The notes: a model not told the origin generated them from the sequence alone. Counted from the first letter of the stretch, positions 52,758-61,398 are shown. The stretch: DNA of 64,000 nucleotides from Ruminococcaceae bacterium UBA7127 (GCA_002493005.1 DKXL01000021.1:3587-67586); one strand, 5' to 3'. Program-made: numbers and translations.

Positions 52758-53609
52758 TTATAAATTGTTTTGTACAAGAGCCGCTTTTAAAGTATTTTTC
52801 ATCAAAGTTGCGATTGTCATTGGGCCTACTCCGCCCGGAACAGGAGTTATGTATGAGCACTTGTCCTTTACTGCCTCAAAATCAACATCGCCGCAAAGCT
52901 TGCCGTTTTCATCTCTGTCCATACCGACATCAATTACAACTGCGCCGTCCTTGACCATATCGGGTGTTACAAACTTGGGTCTGCCCACAGCGGCAACAAG
53001 AATGTCTGCACCTGCGCAAATTTCTGAGAGATTTTGGGTGCGGCTGTGACAAATTGTTACGGTTGCATTTTCGTGAAGCAAAAGCATAGCCATAGGCTTG
53101 CCGACAATATTACTTCTGCCGATTACAACACAGTTTTTGCCGCAAACAGGAATGTCATATGCATGCAACATTTCCATTACGCCTGCCGGAGTGCAGGGCA
53201 AAAAGTCGTACTCGCCCAACATAATTTTGCCGACATTTACTGCATGGAACGCGTCAACGTCTTTGAGCGGATTTATAGCTTCTATTACCGCTTTGTCATC
53301 AAGGTGCTTAGGCAACGGAAGCTGAACAAGAATGCCGTTAATATCAGGCTTTTCGTTAAGAGTTCTTACGAGTTCGAGAAGTTCCTCCTGAGTTGTGTCT
53401 GCACCAAGCGCATACTCCTCTGACTTAAACCCTACAAGCTCACAAGCCTTTTTCTTGTTGTTAACATAAACTCGTGACGCAGGGTCGTCACCAACGATAA
53501 CCACTGCTAAGCCGGGTGTTATGCCGTGCTCTGCCTTAAGCTTCTGCACTTGATTTTTTACTTCTTCTTTTACCTGTGCCGATACCATTTTGCCGTCTAT
53601 AATCTGCAT
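52758..53609 (-). CDS. folD: FolD, methylenetetrahydrofolate dehydrogenase/cyclohydrolase
   Basis: 283 residues. It interconverts methylene-, methenyl- and 10-formyl-THF. The catalytic tyrosine and lysine region is SRVYVNNKKKACELVG; VIGRSNIVGKPMAMLL and TPVPGGVGPMTIATLMKN are signatures. AAAGGAGG lies eight bases before the ATG. The first 74 bases overlap the end of lgt in another frame, and its ribosome-binding site is inside lgt. Confidence 0.97.
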   Translation of the reverse strand: MQIIDGKMVSAQVKEEVKNQVQKLKAEHGITPGLAVVIVGDDPASRVYVNNKKKACELVGFKSEEYALGADTTQEELLELVRTLNEKPDINGILVQLPLPKHLDDKAVIEAINPLKDVDAFHAVNVGKIMLGEYDFLPCTPAGVMEMLHAYDIPVCGKNCVVIGRSNIVGKPMAMLLLHENATVTICHSRTQNLSEICAGADILVAAVGRPKFVTPDMVKDGAVVIDVGMDRDENGKLCGDVDFEAVKDKCSYITPVPGGVGPMTIATLMKNTLKAALVQNNL

Positions 53610-54420
53610 AAAACGGATCCTCCTTTTTTCTGTTTATAATTAAAAATACAATACCTGTTAAAAAAATGAGTGCTGACAAAAGCTGAGATACTCTTATATC
53701 TGCTCCGAATATTTGGAACGGAAGATACAAACTATCTGTTCTGAGCCCTTCAACCAACATCCTTTCAAAGCCGTACCATACAAGGTACATAAAGAAAATC
53801 TGACCTGCGTATTTTTGTTTGTACTTGCCGTAAAAATGCAACAGAACAAATCCCAAAAGACACCACATTGACTCGTAGAAAAAGCAAGGATGAACGCAAA
53901 CGCTGCCTGTGCCCTCACTCATCATTCCCCACGGCAGAGTCGTTACGGTACCGTATGCCTCTTGGTTCATAAAATTGCCCCAACGTCCTATTCCCTGTCC
54001 GATGAGGAATCCGGTCATTGCAATGTCCAGAATAGGCATTATTTTCATTTTTTGTATTTTGGCAACTGTTAATCCGCCAATCATTGAGCCGATTATACCG
54101 CCGTAAATAGCAAGACCGCCATTGTTGATTTTGAGTATTTCAATCGGATGCTGACCGTAATAGTCCCACTTGAACAGGCAAAAATAAAGACGTGCTCCGA
54201 TTATGCCTGTGATGATACCTACCAACACACAATTAATGAGTTTGTTTGAATCAACATTGTAACGCGGTGAGCTTTTGTATGCATAAAGCACGGCAAGCAG
54301 CAACCCACAGGCTATGATAATTCCATACCAATAAACCGGATACGAACCGATTGTAAATGCTATGGGATTTATTGTAAACTCCCATCCCAGTCCAGGAAAA
54401 ACTACATGATAATCTTCCAT
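53536..54420 (-). CDS. lgt: Lgt, prolipoprotein diacylglyceryl transferase
   Basis: 294 residues with about seven membrane spans. It transfers diacylglycerol from phosphatidylglycerol to the lipobox cysteine of prolipoproteins, such as the amylase and the lipoproteins in this window. The signature GQGIGRWGNFMNQEAYG is present, as is an HPCFFYESMW region. The basic C-terminal tail overlaps folD by 74 bases. It follows the M16 peptidase gene with two bases between. Confidence 0.96.
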   Translation of the reverse strand: MEDYHVVFPGLGWEFTINPIAFTIGSYPVYWYGIIIACGLLLAVLYAYKSSPRYNVDSNKLINCVLVGIITGIIGARLYFCLFKWDYYGQHPIEILKINNGGLAIYGGIIGSMIGGLTVAKIQKMKIMPILDIAMTGFLIGQGIGRWGNFMNQEAYGTVTTLPWGMMSEGTGSVCVHPCFFYESMWCLLGFVLLHFYGKYKQKYAGQIFFMYLVWYGFERMLVEGLRTDSLYLPFQIFGADIRVSQLLSALIFLTGIVFLIINRKKEDPFYADYRRQNGIGTGKRRSKKSSAEA

Positions 54421-54422
54421 AA

Positions 54423-55703
54423 TTAAGCCTCTTCCTCCAGCTGCTTGACAACCGACAATGTGCAGTTGTTTACGTCAAGCATTTCTAAAAGTCTGCTGTT
54501 CACATCATCAAAGGTTGTCTTTGCAACTGCGTCAATGTGAGAAAACATCTCATTGCCGTTAAAATGATAGTCGATAATTGCATTGGAAATAGAGCTTACC
54601 GAATTAAGAGAAGATATGATAGAGCCGTAAACTGCCTTTTTGGAAATCTCAAAATCATCTTCCGAGAGTCCTTCCTTTTTCTGCTTTGAAATATACTGCT
54701 TAATCATTTCGGCAGCCTGCTTGGGCGCTCTTGATTCGCCGCTGAAAATCACCGAACAATATCCCGGCCCTTCAAAAAGCTCATATGCAAATGTTGAATT
54801 AATGAGGTTTGCATCCATAAGACTGCGGTAAAGTTCACTTGTGGGAGAAGCTATCATTGAAAGCAAGATGTCGGTTTGAGCAAGCTTGCTTTCGTCAAGC
54901 ATTCTGTCTGCCCTCTCCTTAAAGCCGAGATTAAAAAGCGGCATTGATACAGGGAAACACTGCTCAACATATGGTTCACAGATTTTATAAGGCTCGTCCT
55001 CAAAATAATTTGTAATATTGTGCTTTTGACAGGGCTTTAGCATCTTATCTGCTGTTTTAAGCACCTGCTCTACTGTCACATTGCCTGAAACGCAAAGCAC
55101 CATATTGTTGAGATTGTAAAACACATTGTATACATCATACAATTTTTCGGCTGTGATTTGTGCGATTGTTTCAACAGTACCTGCAATATCAATCTTGACA
55201 GGATGATTCTTGTACATTGCCTCAAGCATATTAAACATAACGCGCCAGTCAGGCGAATCATCATACATCTTGATTTCCTGACCGATTATCCCCTGCTCCT
55301 TGGCAACAGTCTGTGCCGTAAAATAGGGATCTTGAACAAAATCAAGCAGTATTTCAAGACTTTCGTCAAACTTGTCTGTGCAAGAGAACAGATAACATGT
55401 CTTTTCAAAACTCGTATAAGCGTTAGCGTTTGCACCTGTTTTGGCGTATCGTACGAAAGCGTCGCCATCCTCACTTTCAAACAACTTGTGTTCAAGATAG
55501 TGTGCAATGCCATCCGGTACTGTGATTACACTGCCGTCGTCAACAGAAAACTTTGTATTGACACTGCCGTAGCGTGTACCAAAGATTGCATAAGCTGAAT
55601 TGTAGCCCTGCTTAGGATAAACATAAATTGTCAGTCCGGAGTTATGATCGATTTTATAGTAGCTATCGCCTGCACGCTCGGATTTTATTTCGGTTATATT
55701 CAT
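54423..55703 (-). CDS. M16-family zinc peptidase (active-type partner, YmfH-like)
   Basis: 426 residues. The inverted zinc motif HYLEH (in GIAHYLEHKLFESEDGD) is intact, with a downstream glutamate in EQGIIGQEIKMY. It has the paired M16 domains of the insulinase/processing-peptidase fold. It follows another M16 gene (55717-56985) by 13 bases; such pairs act as heterodimers with one catalytic chain. The substrate is unknown. The end is two bases before lgt. Confidence 0.9.
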   Translation of the reverse strand: MNITEIKSERAGDSYYKIDHNSGLTIYVYPKQGYNSAYAIFGTRYGSVNTKFSVDDGSVITVPDGIAHYLEHKLFESEDGDAFVRYAKTGANANAYTSFEKTCYLFSCTDKFDESLEILLDFVQDPYFTAQTVAKEQGIIGQEIKMYDDSPDWRVMFNMLEAMYKNHPVKIDIAGTVETIAQITAEKLYDVYNVFYNLNNMVLCVSGNVTVEQVLKTADKMLKPCQKHNITNYFEDEPYKICEPYVEQCFPVSMPLFNLGFKERADRMLDESKLAQTDILLSMIASPTSELYRSLMDANLINSTFAYELFEGPGYCSVIFSGESRAPKQAAEMIKQYISKQKKEGLSEDDFEISKKAVYGSIISSLNSVSSISNAIIDYHFNGNEMFSHIDAVAKTTFDDVNSRLLEMLDVNNCTLSVVKQLEEEA

Positions 55704-55716
55704 TTGCTCACCCCTC

Positions 55717-56985
55717 TTACTTATTACTTAGCTGATAGACTGTATCAAGCACAAGGCTTTTCGCCGCGCTCACAATTTCTTCTTTGGTAACAGCCTCCAT
55801 CTCGGCTGATACCTCTTCAACAGTCTTAAGTGACTTACCAAGAATTTGATTTGTATACCAAGATTCAATACCGCTTACAGTATCATTTGTAGTACGGAAA
55901 GAATTGATAACAGCCATTTTTGTTGCTTCAATTTCAAAATCAGAGATAACTCCGTTTTTCATATCATCAACTTCTTTTAAAATAGCCTTCTCGGCTTTTT
56001 CAAGATTGTCACCCTCAACACCGCTGTCGATTGTCATTATGCCCTTGTGGGAGTCAAATCTTGAAGCACAATAGTAACAAAGGCTTTGCTTTTCACGCAC
56101 ATTATTAAACAGCTTGGAGCTTGCTGTTCCGCCTAAAATTGCACACATCAGCTTTGCCGCATTTACTCGTTCGTCAGGGATTGCAATTCCTGTTCTAAAG
56201 CCCATAACAAGTTTAGACTGTGAAAGTTCTGACATTGTTTCGCAAACGTGTTTTGTTTCGTTGCAATCACTTTTAACATCAGTAGAAAGTTTTTCGACGT
56301 TACGCTTGACATTTGCAAATGCATCCGTAAACACCTGCAACGCTTTGTCAGCGGGACTGTCACCTACATATATAATTTCAAACCTCGCAGTTTTTAAAAG
56401 AGTTTGCCACGACTGATAAAGTGACTGCGGTGTAATTTCCTTAATCTTATCGGGAGTACCATAGCGCATAATGCCAAAAACCTCATCGGCACACATATTT
56501 TTGATAAGCTGTACGTTTGCATAAATTCGTTTGTCGTTAAATTCAGCGTCAATAAGGTCAAGCAGTTGTCTGCGCTCCTGTTCAACCTCACTTTGGGCAA
56601 ATGCATTGTCGGTTATATTTGGTTCAAAAATAACACTGCACAGCAATGACGACAGCTCACAAGCAATGCTTTCACCGTCAAATGCGTATCTGTCGTCAAG
56701 ACCCGAAACGGTAATTCTGAGCACCTGACAATCGCCCGCCTTTGTTATGGACACAGAAATGTCAGCGCCGTATAATGAGCAGAGCTTTTTGCTGAGCTGA
56801 GTAAAGTCGGGATAAGCCTTGCAGGAACGAGATAGAACTCCGCAAAGCAACGCATTTGCAGACGCTGTTTCTTCTGACAAAGGCACAATAATATTAGCAC
56901 TTATTTTCATAGTTTTAAAACGGCTGTCCCTTATACTGCTGAAACAGACACCGTCCGAAATCATTGTTCGTTCGATTGTATTCAT
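55717..56985 (-). CDS. M16-family peptidase-like protein without zinc motif (YmfF-like partner)
   Basis: 422 residues. It has the M16 fold features (RQLLDLIDAEFNDKRIYANV, then LVMGFRTGIAIPDERVNAA, then GGTASSKLFNNVREKQSLCY) but no HxxEH, so it is probably the non-catalytic half of the pair. The 13-base spacing to the catalytic partner suggests a complex. GGAG precedes the ATG. An inverted repeat overlies its promoter region. Confidence 0.88.
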   Translation of the reverse strand: MNTIERTMISDGVCFSSIRDSRFKTMKISANIIVPLSEETASANALLCGVLSRSCKAYPDFTQLSKKLCSLYGADISVSITKAGDCQVLRITVSGLDDRYAFDGESIACELSSLLCSVIFEPNITDNAFAQSEVEQERRQLLDLIDAEFNDKRIYANVQLIKNMCADEVFGIMRYGTPDKIKEITPQSLYQSWQTLLKTARFEIIYVGDSPADKALQVFTDAFANVKRNVEKLSTDVKSDCNETKHVCETMSELSQSKLVMGFRTGIAIPDERVNAAKLMCAILGGTASSKLFNNVREKQSLCYYCASRFDSHKGIMTIDSGVEGDNLEKAEKAILKEVDDMKNGVISDFEIEATKMAVINSFRTTNDTVSGIESWYTNQILGKSLKTVEEVSAEMEAVTKEEIVSAAKSLVLDTVYQLSNK

Positions 56986-57005
56986 AAAATCATCTCCATA
57001 TCAGA

Positions 57006-57043
57006 TAATCGTATTTTATATTGTAACACAAAATATCCGATTA
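57006..57043. promoter_or_regulatory. Inverted repeat over the M16 operon promoter region
   Basis: TAATCGTATTTT (57006-57017) is mirrored by AAAATATCCGATTA (57030-57043) with small bulges. A TACAAT-like -10 lies between the arms on the minus strand. It could be an operator or a 5' RNA hairpin. Confidence 0.4.
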
Positions 57044-57214
57044 TAAAAGTGCTATGAAGAATTAATACAAATTTTTGCTGAACAATGTTAATAATATTAC
57101 AGAAAAGTTGAATAAAAACACTGTATGCTTTATTGACAATCTTCTTGAAACAGCATAGAAAAATCAAGAAACAAAGAACACAATAAAGAACAAGGCACTT
57201 TTGAGAAAAAGAAA

Positions 57215-57252
57215 AATCCCGAAAGCCCAATATTTATCGGACTTCCGAGATT
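57215..57252 (-). terminator. Terminator after the distal tRNA 3'-end-like copy
   Basis: On the minus strand AATCTCGGAAGTCC pairs with GGGCTTTCGGGATT (G-T pairs allowed) and is followed by TTTTCTTTTTC. It comes 9 bases after the ACTCGCACCA of the distal copy, like a tRNA terminator. Confidence 0.75.
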
Positions 57253-57260
57253 ACAAATGT

Positions 57261-57275
57261 TGGTGCGAGTAACGG
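57261..57275 (-). repeat. Distal tRNA 3'-end-like direct repeat (old attachment site scar)
   Basis: Plus strand TGGTGCGAGTAACGG; on the minus strand it reads CCGTTACTCGCACCA, the end of a tRNA acceptor with CCA. It matches 57463-57477 with one difference. The T-loop region before it is not tRNA-like, so this is a partial copy. Confidence 0.6.
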
Positions 57276-57278
57276 ATT

Positions 57279-57338
57279 TTATAAATTAAAAGACTTAGTT
57301 CTCGCTTGTTGCATCCACGTTTTTGGGAATAAAGTCAT
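57279..57338 (-). CDS. Possible 19-residue ORF between the att-like repeats
   Basis: MTLFPKTWMQQARTKSFNL, started by ATG at 57338 with AAGGAG six bases upstream. A perfect 11-bp hairpin (57352-57376) lies just before the ribosome-binding site. It ends right before the distal tRNA-like repeat. No known function; it may be the end of a lost gene. Confidence 0.3.
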   Translation of the reverse strand: MTLFPKTWMQQARTKSFNL

Positions 57339-57351
57339 AAACGCTCTCCTT

Positions 57352-57376
57352 AAAAACAATCCACCGGATTGTTTTT
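57352..57376. terminator. Perfect hairpin within the att-scar region
   Basis: AAAAACAATCC pairs with GGATTGTTTTT around a 3-base loop. T-rich arms make it terminator-like in both directions. It precedes the small ORF on the minus strand. Confidence 0.6.
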
Positions 57377-57394
57377 GCCTTCGGCACAGTCGCC

Positions 57395-57413
57395 TTCAAG
57401 TCCCGTCAATCGC
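57395..57413 (+). repeat. Inverted copy of the tRNA 3' end
   Basis: TTCAAGTCCCGTCAATCGC on the plus strand equals the minus-strand sequence at 57485-57467 except for one base. It faces the attachment site across a terminator hairpin. Confidence 0.65.
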
Positions 57414-57429
57414 TTGCTTGGTAAAAAAT

Positions 57430-57459
57430 AAGAAGGATATCTTATTTGATATCCTTCTT
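57430..57459 (-). terminator. tRNA-type terminator next to the attachment site
   Basis: AAGAAGGATATC pairs perfectly with GATATCCTTCTT around a 6-base loop; on the minus strand ATTTTTTAC follows. It starts four bases after the tRNA 3' end copy at 57463-57485, where a tRNA terminator would be. Confidence 0.85.
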
Positions 57460-57462
57460 TAA

Positions 57463-57485
57463 TGGTGCGAGTGACGGGACTTGAA
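57463..57485 (-). other. Integration junction: duplicated tRNA 3' end (att site)
   Basis: The minus strand reads TTCAAGTCCCGTCACTCGC followed by ACCA: T-loop, T-stem 3' strand, acceptor 3' strand and CCA of a tRNA. The bases just upstream do not pair with the T-stem and no tRNA body is present. It lies 170 bases past the integrase stop. This is the expected end of an element integrated in a tRNA gene; the intact tRNA should be at the other end, beyond 64 kb. Confidence 0.75.
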
Positions 57486-57654
57486 GGTCGGGATTTTAGC
57501 GGTATATACCAAAATCAATGATTGCTTTTCAGGAATACTTTCCTTGCAATTCTTAGATTAAATATTAAAATGTAAGAAAATAAATCGGGGATTTGCTCCA
57601 ATTTTGTTCCAAGATAAAAATACAATGCTTGTTCATAGCTTTCTGCAATAAATA

Positions 57655-58830
57655 TTATCCTGACTTTTTCAATTTGTCAATAGTTTCATCCAGTTTTTTT
57701 GCAGCATTGATTTGCGCCGAATCATACGAATGCGAATATACCTGCAATGTCAACGCAACATCAGCGTGTCCAAGATTGTGCTGTACTGTTTTAGGATTTT
57801 CGCCTTGCTCTATAAGAACGGAAGCATATGTGTGCCTTAAACCGTGAAATTTCAAGTATCTTATTTCATCCTTATGCCTTTTCATAAATCTGGCATAATT
57901 ATTTGAAATTCCCTGCGGAGAAAAAGGCTCTCCATTTGGCTTTGAAACTACATATCTTTTATCTTTAAACTTCTCTCCATATTTGAGTTTATTGACTAAA
58001 TAGCGATATTGGTACTCTTTCAAGATGCTGATTAGCTTATCAGGTACATAAATTTTTCGTATTCCTGCATCGGTTTTAGGTGATTTTATGTACTCTTCAC
58101 CTTGCAAAACAATTCTGCTCTCGTGAATATAAATATAGCTTTCATCAAAATTCACATCATCCCACTTTAAAGCCGCCATTTCTCCTCTTCTGATACCGCT
58201 TAATAGTGCGAGATTTAGTATCAATTTAATATCTGGATTGCTGTCCGTATCTGCTAAATTTAAAAGCAAATTAAATTCTTCAAGATTGTATGCCTCAACA
58301 GGCTTTTTTCGTTGTTTTGGTTTTATAATATCTACTGTAGGATTACTTCCTTTAGGAATTATGTTTAACTGAATGGCTGTTTTAAACAATACATTTAGTA
58401 GCATAATGTAATTTTTCAGAGATTTGGGAGATACCTGCTTACTTAAAAAATTCACATATTCCTGAATATGCCTTGATGTTATTTTCCTTAATTCTACATT
58501 ACCAAAATACTTTTTTAGTCCGTGCGGTTTACTGTTATTGTAAGCACTTTTATATCCTGCCAATGTTGATGGACTTAGAAACTGTGTATAGGTTTCAAAG
58601 TACATATCAGTAAACTGTACAAATGTTAAATTGTAGTCAGTTGACAGTCTGTTCCCACGAGCGTATTCAAGTTCTTTTTCCGCTAAAAACTGTTTTACTA
58701 AAGACAAATTAGTCCCAACAGGAAATGTTTTGCTTGTTCTTCGTCGTTTTCCGTCAAGAAAAGGCGGCAAATCATATACAGCCTTGTAATGTGTGCCTTT
58801 GCTGTTAGTTACTTTTATAATACTTGACAT
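57655..58830 (-). CDS. int: Tyrosine-family site-specific integrase
   Basis: 391 residues. An N-terminal arm-binding region and SAM-like core-binding domain (TDMYFETYTQFLSPSTLAGYK) are followed by the catalytic domain with R in LLSGIRRGEMAAL, K in SPKTDAGIRKIYV, HxxR in FHGLRHTYASV, and HADVALTLQVYSH carrying the second histidine and the tyrosine. All catalytic residues are present. It lies next to the tRNA 3' end duplication, as usual for elements of the Tn916/ICE or phage-satellite type. Upstream comes a terminator and then an unknown gene. Confidence 0.95.
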   Translation of the reverse strand: MSSIIKVTNSKGTHYKAVYDLPPFLDGKRRRTSKTFPVGTNLSLVKQFLAEKELEYARGNRLSTDYNLTFVQFTDMYFETYTQFLSPSTLAGYKSAYNNSKPHGLKKYFGNVELRKITSRHIQEYVNFLSKQVSPKSLKNYIMLLNVLFKTAIQLNIIPKGSNPTVDIIKPKQRKKPVEAYNLEEFNLLLNLADTDSNPDIKLILNLALLSGIRRGEMAALKWDDVNFDESYIYIHESRIVLQGEEYIKSPKTDAGIRKIYVPDKLISILKEYQYRYLVNKLKYGEKFKDKRYVVSKPNGEPFSPQGISNNYARFMKRHKDEIRYLKFHGLRHTYASVLIEQGENPKTVQHNLGHADVALTLQVYSHSYDSAQINAAKKLDETIDKLKKSG

Positions 58831-58888
58831 TTAATCATCCTTTCAAAATACATTCAAAATAATAATATATTTTTATAATTATTAGTAA

Positions 58889-58922
58889 ATCAGATGAGAT
58901 AGAGAAAATCACCTCACCTGAT
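58889..58922 (-). terminator. Terminator after the 268-residue unknown gene
   Basis: ATCAGATGAG pairs with CTCACCTGAT (one G-T pair) around a 14-base loop, 22 bases past the stop. AT-rich sequence follows without a long T run. Confidence 0.6.
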
Positions 58923-58943
58923 ATATTATGATTCAAAAAATAA

Positions 58944-59750
58944 TTAATTTTTTGATTGTTCAAACATTAGCCTTATCATATCGTCAAGAACATTAATTTC
59001 TTTTTCGTTTAGCAAATGCATTCGTTCAATTTTTGAAAAGATGTTGCCGCTTTTTAATTCAATATTTTTAATGTTAATAATAGCAACACGACCTATTAAA
59101 ATTTGCAAATCTAAAGGTTTAAAAAGACTATCAGAAAAGCCGTAAGCTGATTTGGTTTCATTATAGATAGGGTCACTAAAATTCTTTGAAAATTTTATAT
59201 GCCTTATATCATTACTCGTAACTAAAAACTCAATTATATATTCATCCGAAAGTGGTTTATTTGATTTTTTACAGTCAAGAATATATCCTAAATATCCACC
59301 AGTTTTAGGGAAACCCCAGCCATAATTAAAGTGCATTTCACTGTCATCATTTTCAAGTATTTTATTAATTGTGAGGTAAGCCAAATAATAATTACTTATT
59401 GCTTCTTCAGAAACATATAGATAATTGCTCATTTTTTGTTCCTCTTCGGATAAACTGCTGAAATCAAATCCATCTTTTTTGGCTTTATGACTGTACCGTA
59501 CACCTATTTTTTTCTTTTCAATTTGCTTTTTGTCATTATTATTTTTTTGATATTGCGTAGTGTTTGTATTCTCGCCGTTTTGAGCATTATTTGTATTTCC
59601 TTCTTTAGAAACAGGAGAATTTTCGGGTAAATGGACTTTTTTATCTTTTTTTAATTCATTTGCTTGTTTCTCAAAATTATTTGGGCTTTTTGTAGAACTA
59701 TCATTGATATTGATTTCTGAATTAAAAATATTTCTTCTTGGAATTGGCAT
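58944..59750 (-). CDS. Unknown element protein with disordered polar N-terminus (268 aa)
   Basis: Not recognised. Residues 1 to about 95 are polar and rich in Asn, Lys, Gln and Ser (NNAQNGENTNTTQYQKNNND), probably disordered. From about 100 to 268 it is globular, with FDFSSLSEEEQKMSNYLYVS, HFNYGWGFPKTGGYLGYILD and an end KEINVLDDMIRLMFEQSKN. No signal peptide or membrane span. It lies between the SF3 helicase gene and the integrase gene, separated from the helicase by 62 bases with a hairpin. A part in element replication or maintenance is a guess from position. AGGAAG lies seven bases before the ATG. Confidence 0.75.
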   Translation of the reverse strand: MPIPRRNIFNSEININDSSTKSPNNFEKQANELKKDKKVHLPENSPVSKEGNTNNAQNGENTNTTQYQKNNNDKKQIEKKKIGVRYSHKAKKDGFDFSSLSEEEQKMSNYLYVSEEAISNYYLAYLTINKILENDDSEMHFNYGWGFPKTGGYLGYILDCKKSNKPLSDEYIIEFLVTSNDIRHIKFSKNFSDPIYNETKSAYGFSDSLFKPLDLQILIGRVAIINIKNIELKSGNIFSKIERMHLLNEKEINVLDDMIRLMFEQSKN

Positions 59751-59784
59751 ATAAATGCTTCCTTTCTTTATAATATTGTAGTTG

Positions 59785-59807
59785 TACCCTTCCTTTTAGG
59801 AAGGGTA
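59785..59807. terminator. Hairpin between the helicase gene and the unknown gene
   Basis: TACCCTTCCT pairs with AGGAAGGGTA around TTT. No T run follows on the minus strand, so it may be an mRNA-processing or stabilising stem rather than a full terminator. Confidence 0.5.
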
Positions 59808-59812
59808 TTAAA

Positions 59813-61210
59813 CTAATTTAATTCTTTATATGAAATACCTTCTATATATTCATATCCTTTGATTTTTTTAATGCGAAATTGATATTGTTTTTCAGCAAAA
59901 TAAAATTTTAATAATCGCCAAAATTTTTGGCACTGAAGAATCTCATAGCTATTCGCATTGCAATAATTAATATACATATGATAAATGTCACTTTTCTTAA
60001 TTTGTGCTGTACTATCAATAATAAAACACTCTTCAAAAAATACAGCAACTGGATTTAATGATTTTTTATAATTTTCTAAAGCTTTATTACATACTTTGCA
60101 ATCTGTAAAAACATAATTGTTGTGTCTTAATCTCTGCAATCCTTTAATTGCCCAGTGAAAAATCCCAGATAATTCATCATTTAATTTATCAAGAAGATTC
60201 ACATCAATTTCATCACCTATAAAAGTCCTGTTAAACGGAATTATAATTATTTTTCTGAAAAATCCGTAGCTTAAGTCATTTGATTCTGGAAGTTCATTGA
60301 ATAAAAGCACAAGTTTAGTATGTAAAGCAACAGATAATGCATCCTTATACTTTCTATTTACTTCAACTGTATCACCAGATACAATAGCCTTAAAAATTTC
60401 AGAGTTAATTTTTCCATTGTCATTTTCTGCGGCAATGTTAACATTTGAGTTTATAAGTTGAGCTAACCCAAAATTACCGTTTAAATCAGATAGACTTGTT
60501 GTCGAGTAATTATCACCAATCAACTTTTGAAGCAATTTAGCATATACACTCTTACCGTTACTACCCTTACCCACAAGGAAAAACGCTTTTTCTGCCTTAG
60601 TGCAGCTACTTAAACAATATCCAGATAATTCTTGTAAAACCGATTGTAATTCAATATCGCAACAGGTAATATCATTTAGATATTTTGTAAATATCGGGGT
60701 TTCCTTATTGGAGTTAAAACAAAATGGCAGTTGAACAGTGCTTAAATAATCTGGAGAATGTGGTCGCAATTTGTAATCATATAAATCAAGCACACCATCT
60801 ATAAGATTAATATACTCACCTTCATTGAACTGTTGAACCATTTCAAAAGTGTCGTGTTTAATAGTTTTTAGAGCTGTTGCTTCGTAGCTCGGATTCCATA
60901 AATCATATATTTTATTCATAATATACTTAATAATTTTGCAAATTGTTTCGTAGCAATCTTGTTCAAAAACGCCTTTTTTACTATTATAAACGGCAAGGTC
61001 TTGATTGTTGTTTAATAAAACGACTTTAACATATTTACAAAAAAATCTTGAAAATTGATTATGTGAAAATTGATATTTTCCATTAAGGTTTTTATTAAAA
61101 CCACATTCTTCTAAATAATGTTTTTTCTCTTCAGATGACGATTCATTATTTGTATCTGGAAAGCCTTTTGATAAATAATCTTCAATTAAAAAAATTTTTG
61201 TTACACACAT
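59813..61210 (-). CDS. SF3 helicase of the D5/P4 primase-helicase family (helicase part only)
   Basis: 465 residues from the ATG at 61210 (MCVTKIFLIED), chosen for AAAGG nine bases upstream; a start 69 bases earlier is possible. The D5_N-like region (INLIDGVLDLYDYKLRPHSP) precedes the SF3 ATPase: Walker A GKGSNGKSVYAKLL (near residue 215), Walker B region LVLLFNELPES (near 303), then FFRKIIIIPFNRTF. The N-terminal archaeo-eukaryotic primase domain of full P4-type proteins is missing, as the protein is much shorter. It should unwind the element's origin. A structured AT-rich leader lies upstream. Confidence 0.88.
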   Translation of the reverse strand: MCVTKIFLIEDYLSKGFPDTNNESSSEEKKHYLEECGFNKNLNGKYQFSHNQFSRFFCKYVKVVLLNNNQDLAVYNSKKGVFEQDCYETICKIIKYIMNKIYDLWNPSYEATALKTIKHDTFEMVQQFNEGEYINLIDGVLDLYDYKLRPHSPDYLSTVQLPFCFNSNKETPIFTKYLNDITCCDIELQSVLQELSGYCLSSCTKAEKAFFLVGKGSNGKSVYAKLLQKLIGDNYSTTSLSDLNGNFGLAQLINSNVNIAAENDNGKINSEIFKAIVSGDTVEVNRKYKDALSVALHTKLVLLFNELPESNDLSYGFFRKIIIIPFNRTFIGDEIDVNLLDKLNDELSGIFHWAIKGLQRLRHNNYVFTDCKVCNKALENYKKSLNPVAVFFEECFIIDSTAQIKKSDIYHMYINYCNANSYEILQCQKFWRLLKFYFAEKQYQFRIKKIKGYEYIEGISYKELN

Positions 61211-61336
61211 TTTACCAACCTTTCTTATAGTGGATGGTGGTGTGATAATTGAAAAAATATATGAAATTTTTATTATCATAATCTAATGTATTTTTTATTT
61301 TTATACTCACCCCTCCACCCCTGTATGATTATCCAA

Positions 61337-61383
61337 AAGTATAATAATTAGTAAACATATATTTTTCTTGAGTAATTATACTT
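61337..61383. promoter_or_regulatory. Inverted repeat in the helicase leader (regulatory or origin-like)
   Basis: AAGTATAATAATTA (61337-61350) and TAATTATACTT (61373-61383) form a long AT-only stem with a 22-base loop. It lies between the promoter at 61399-61427 and the helicase start. Being next to a replication gene, it could be an operator, an attenuator or an origin element. The rest of 61211-61470 holds no recognisable gene. Confidence 0.45.
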
Positions 61384-61398
61384 CCTTAGGACATTTTT

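Noticed and set aside
56982..57230. 82-codon hydrophobic minus-strand ORF after the att-scar region
   Set aside because: It starts inside the terminator stem at 57215-57252, has no ribosome-binding site, overlaps the M16 promoter and ends inside the M16 gene start.
61212..61310. 32-codon GTG-started ORF ending one base before the SF3 helicase start
   Set aside because: The Shine-Dalgarno-like GGAGG is too close to the GTG and no family or conservation evidence exists; noted as a possible leader peptide only.
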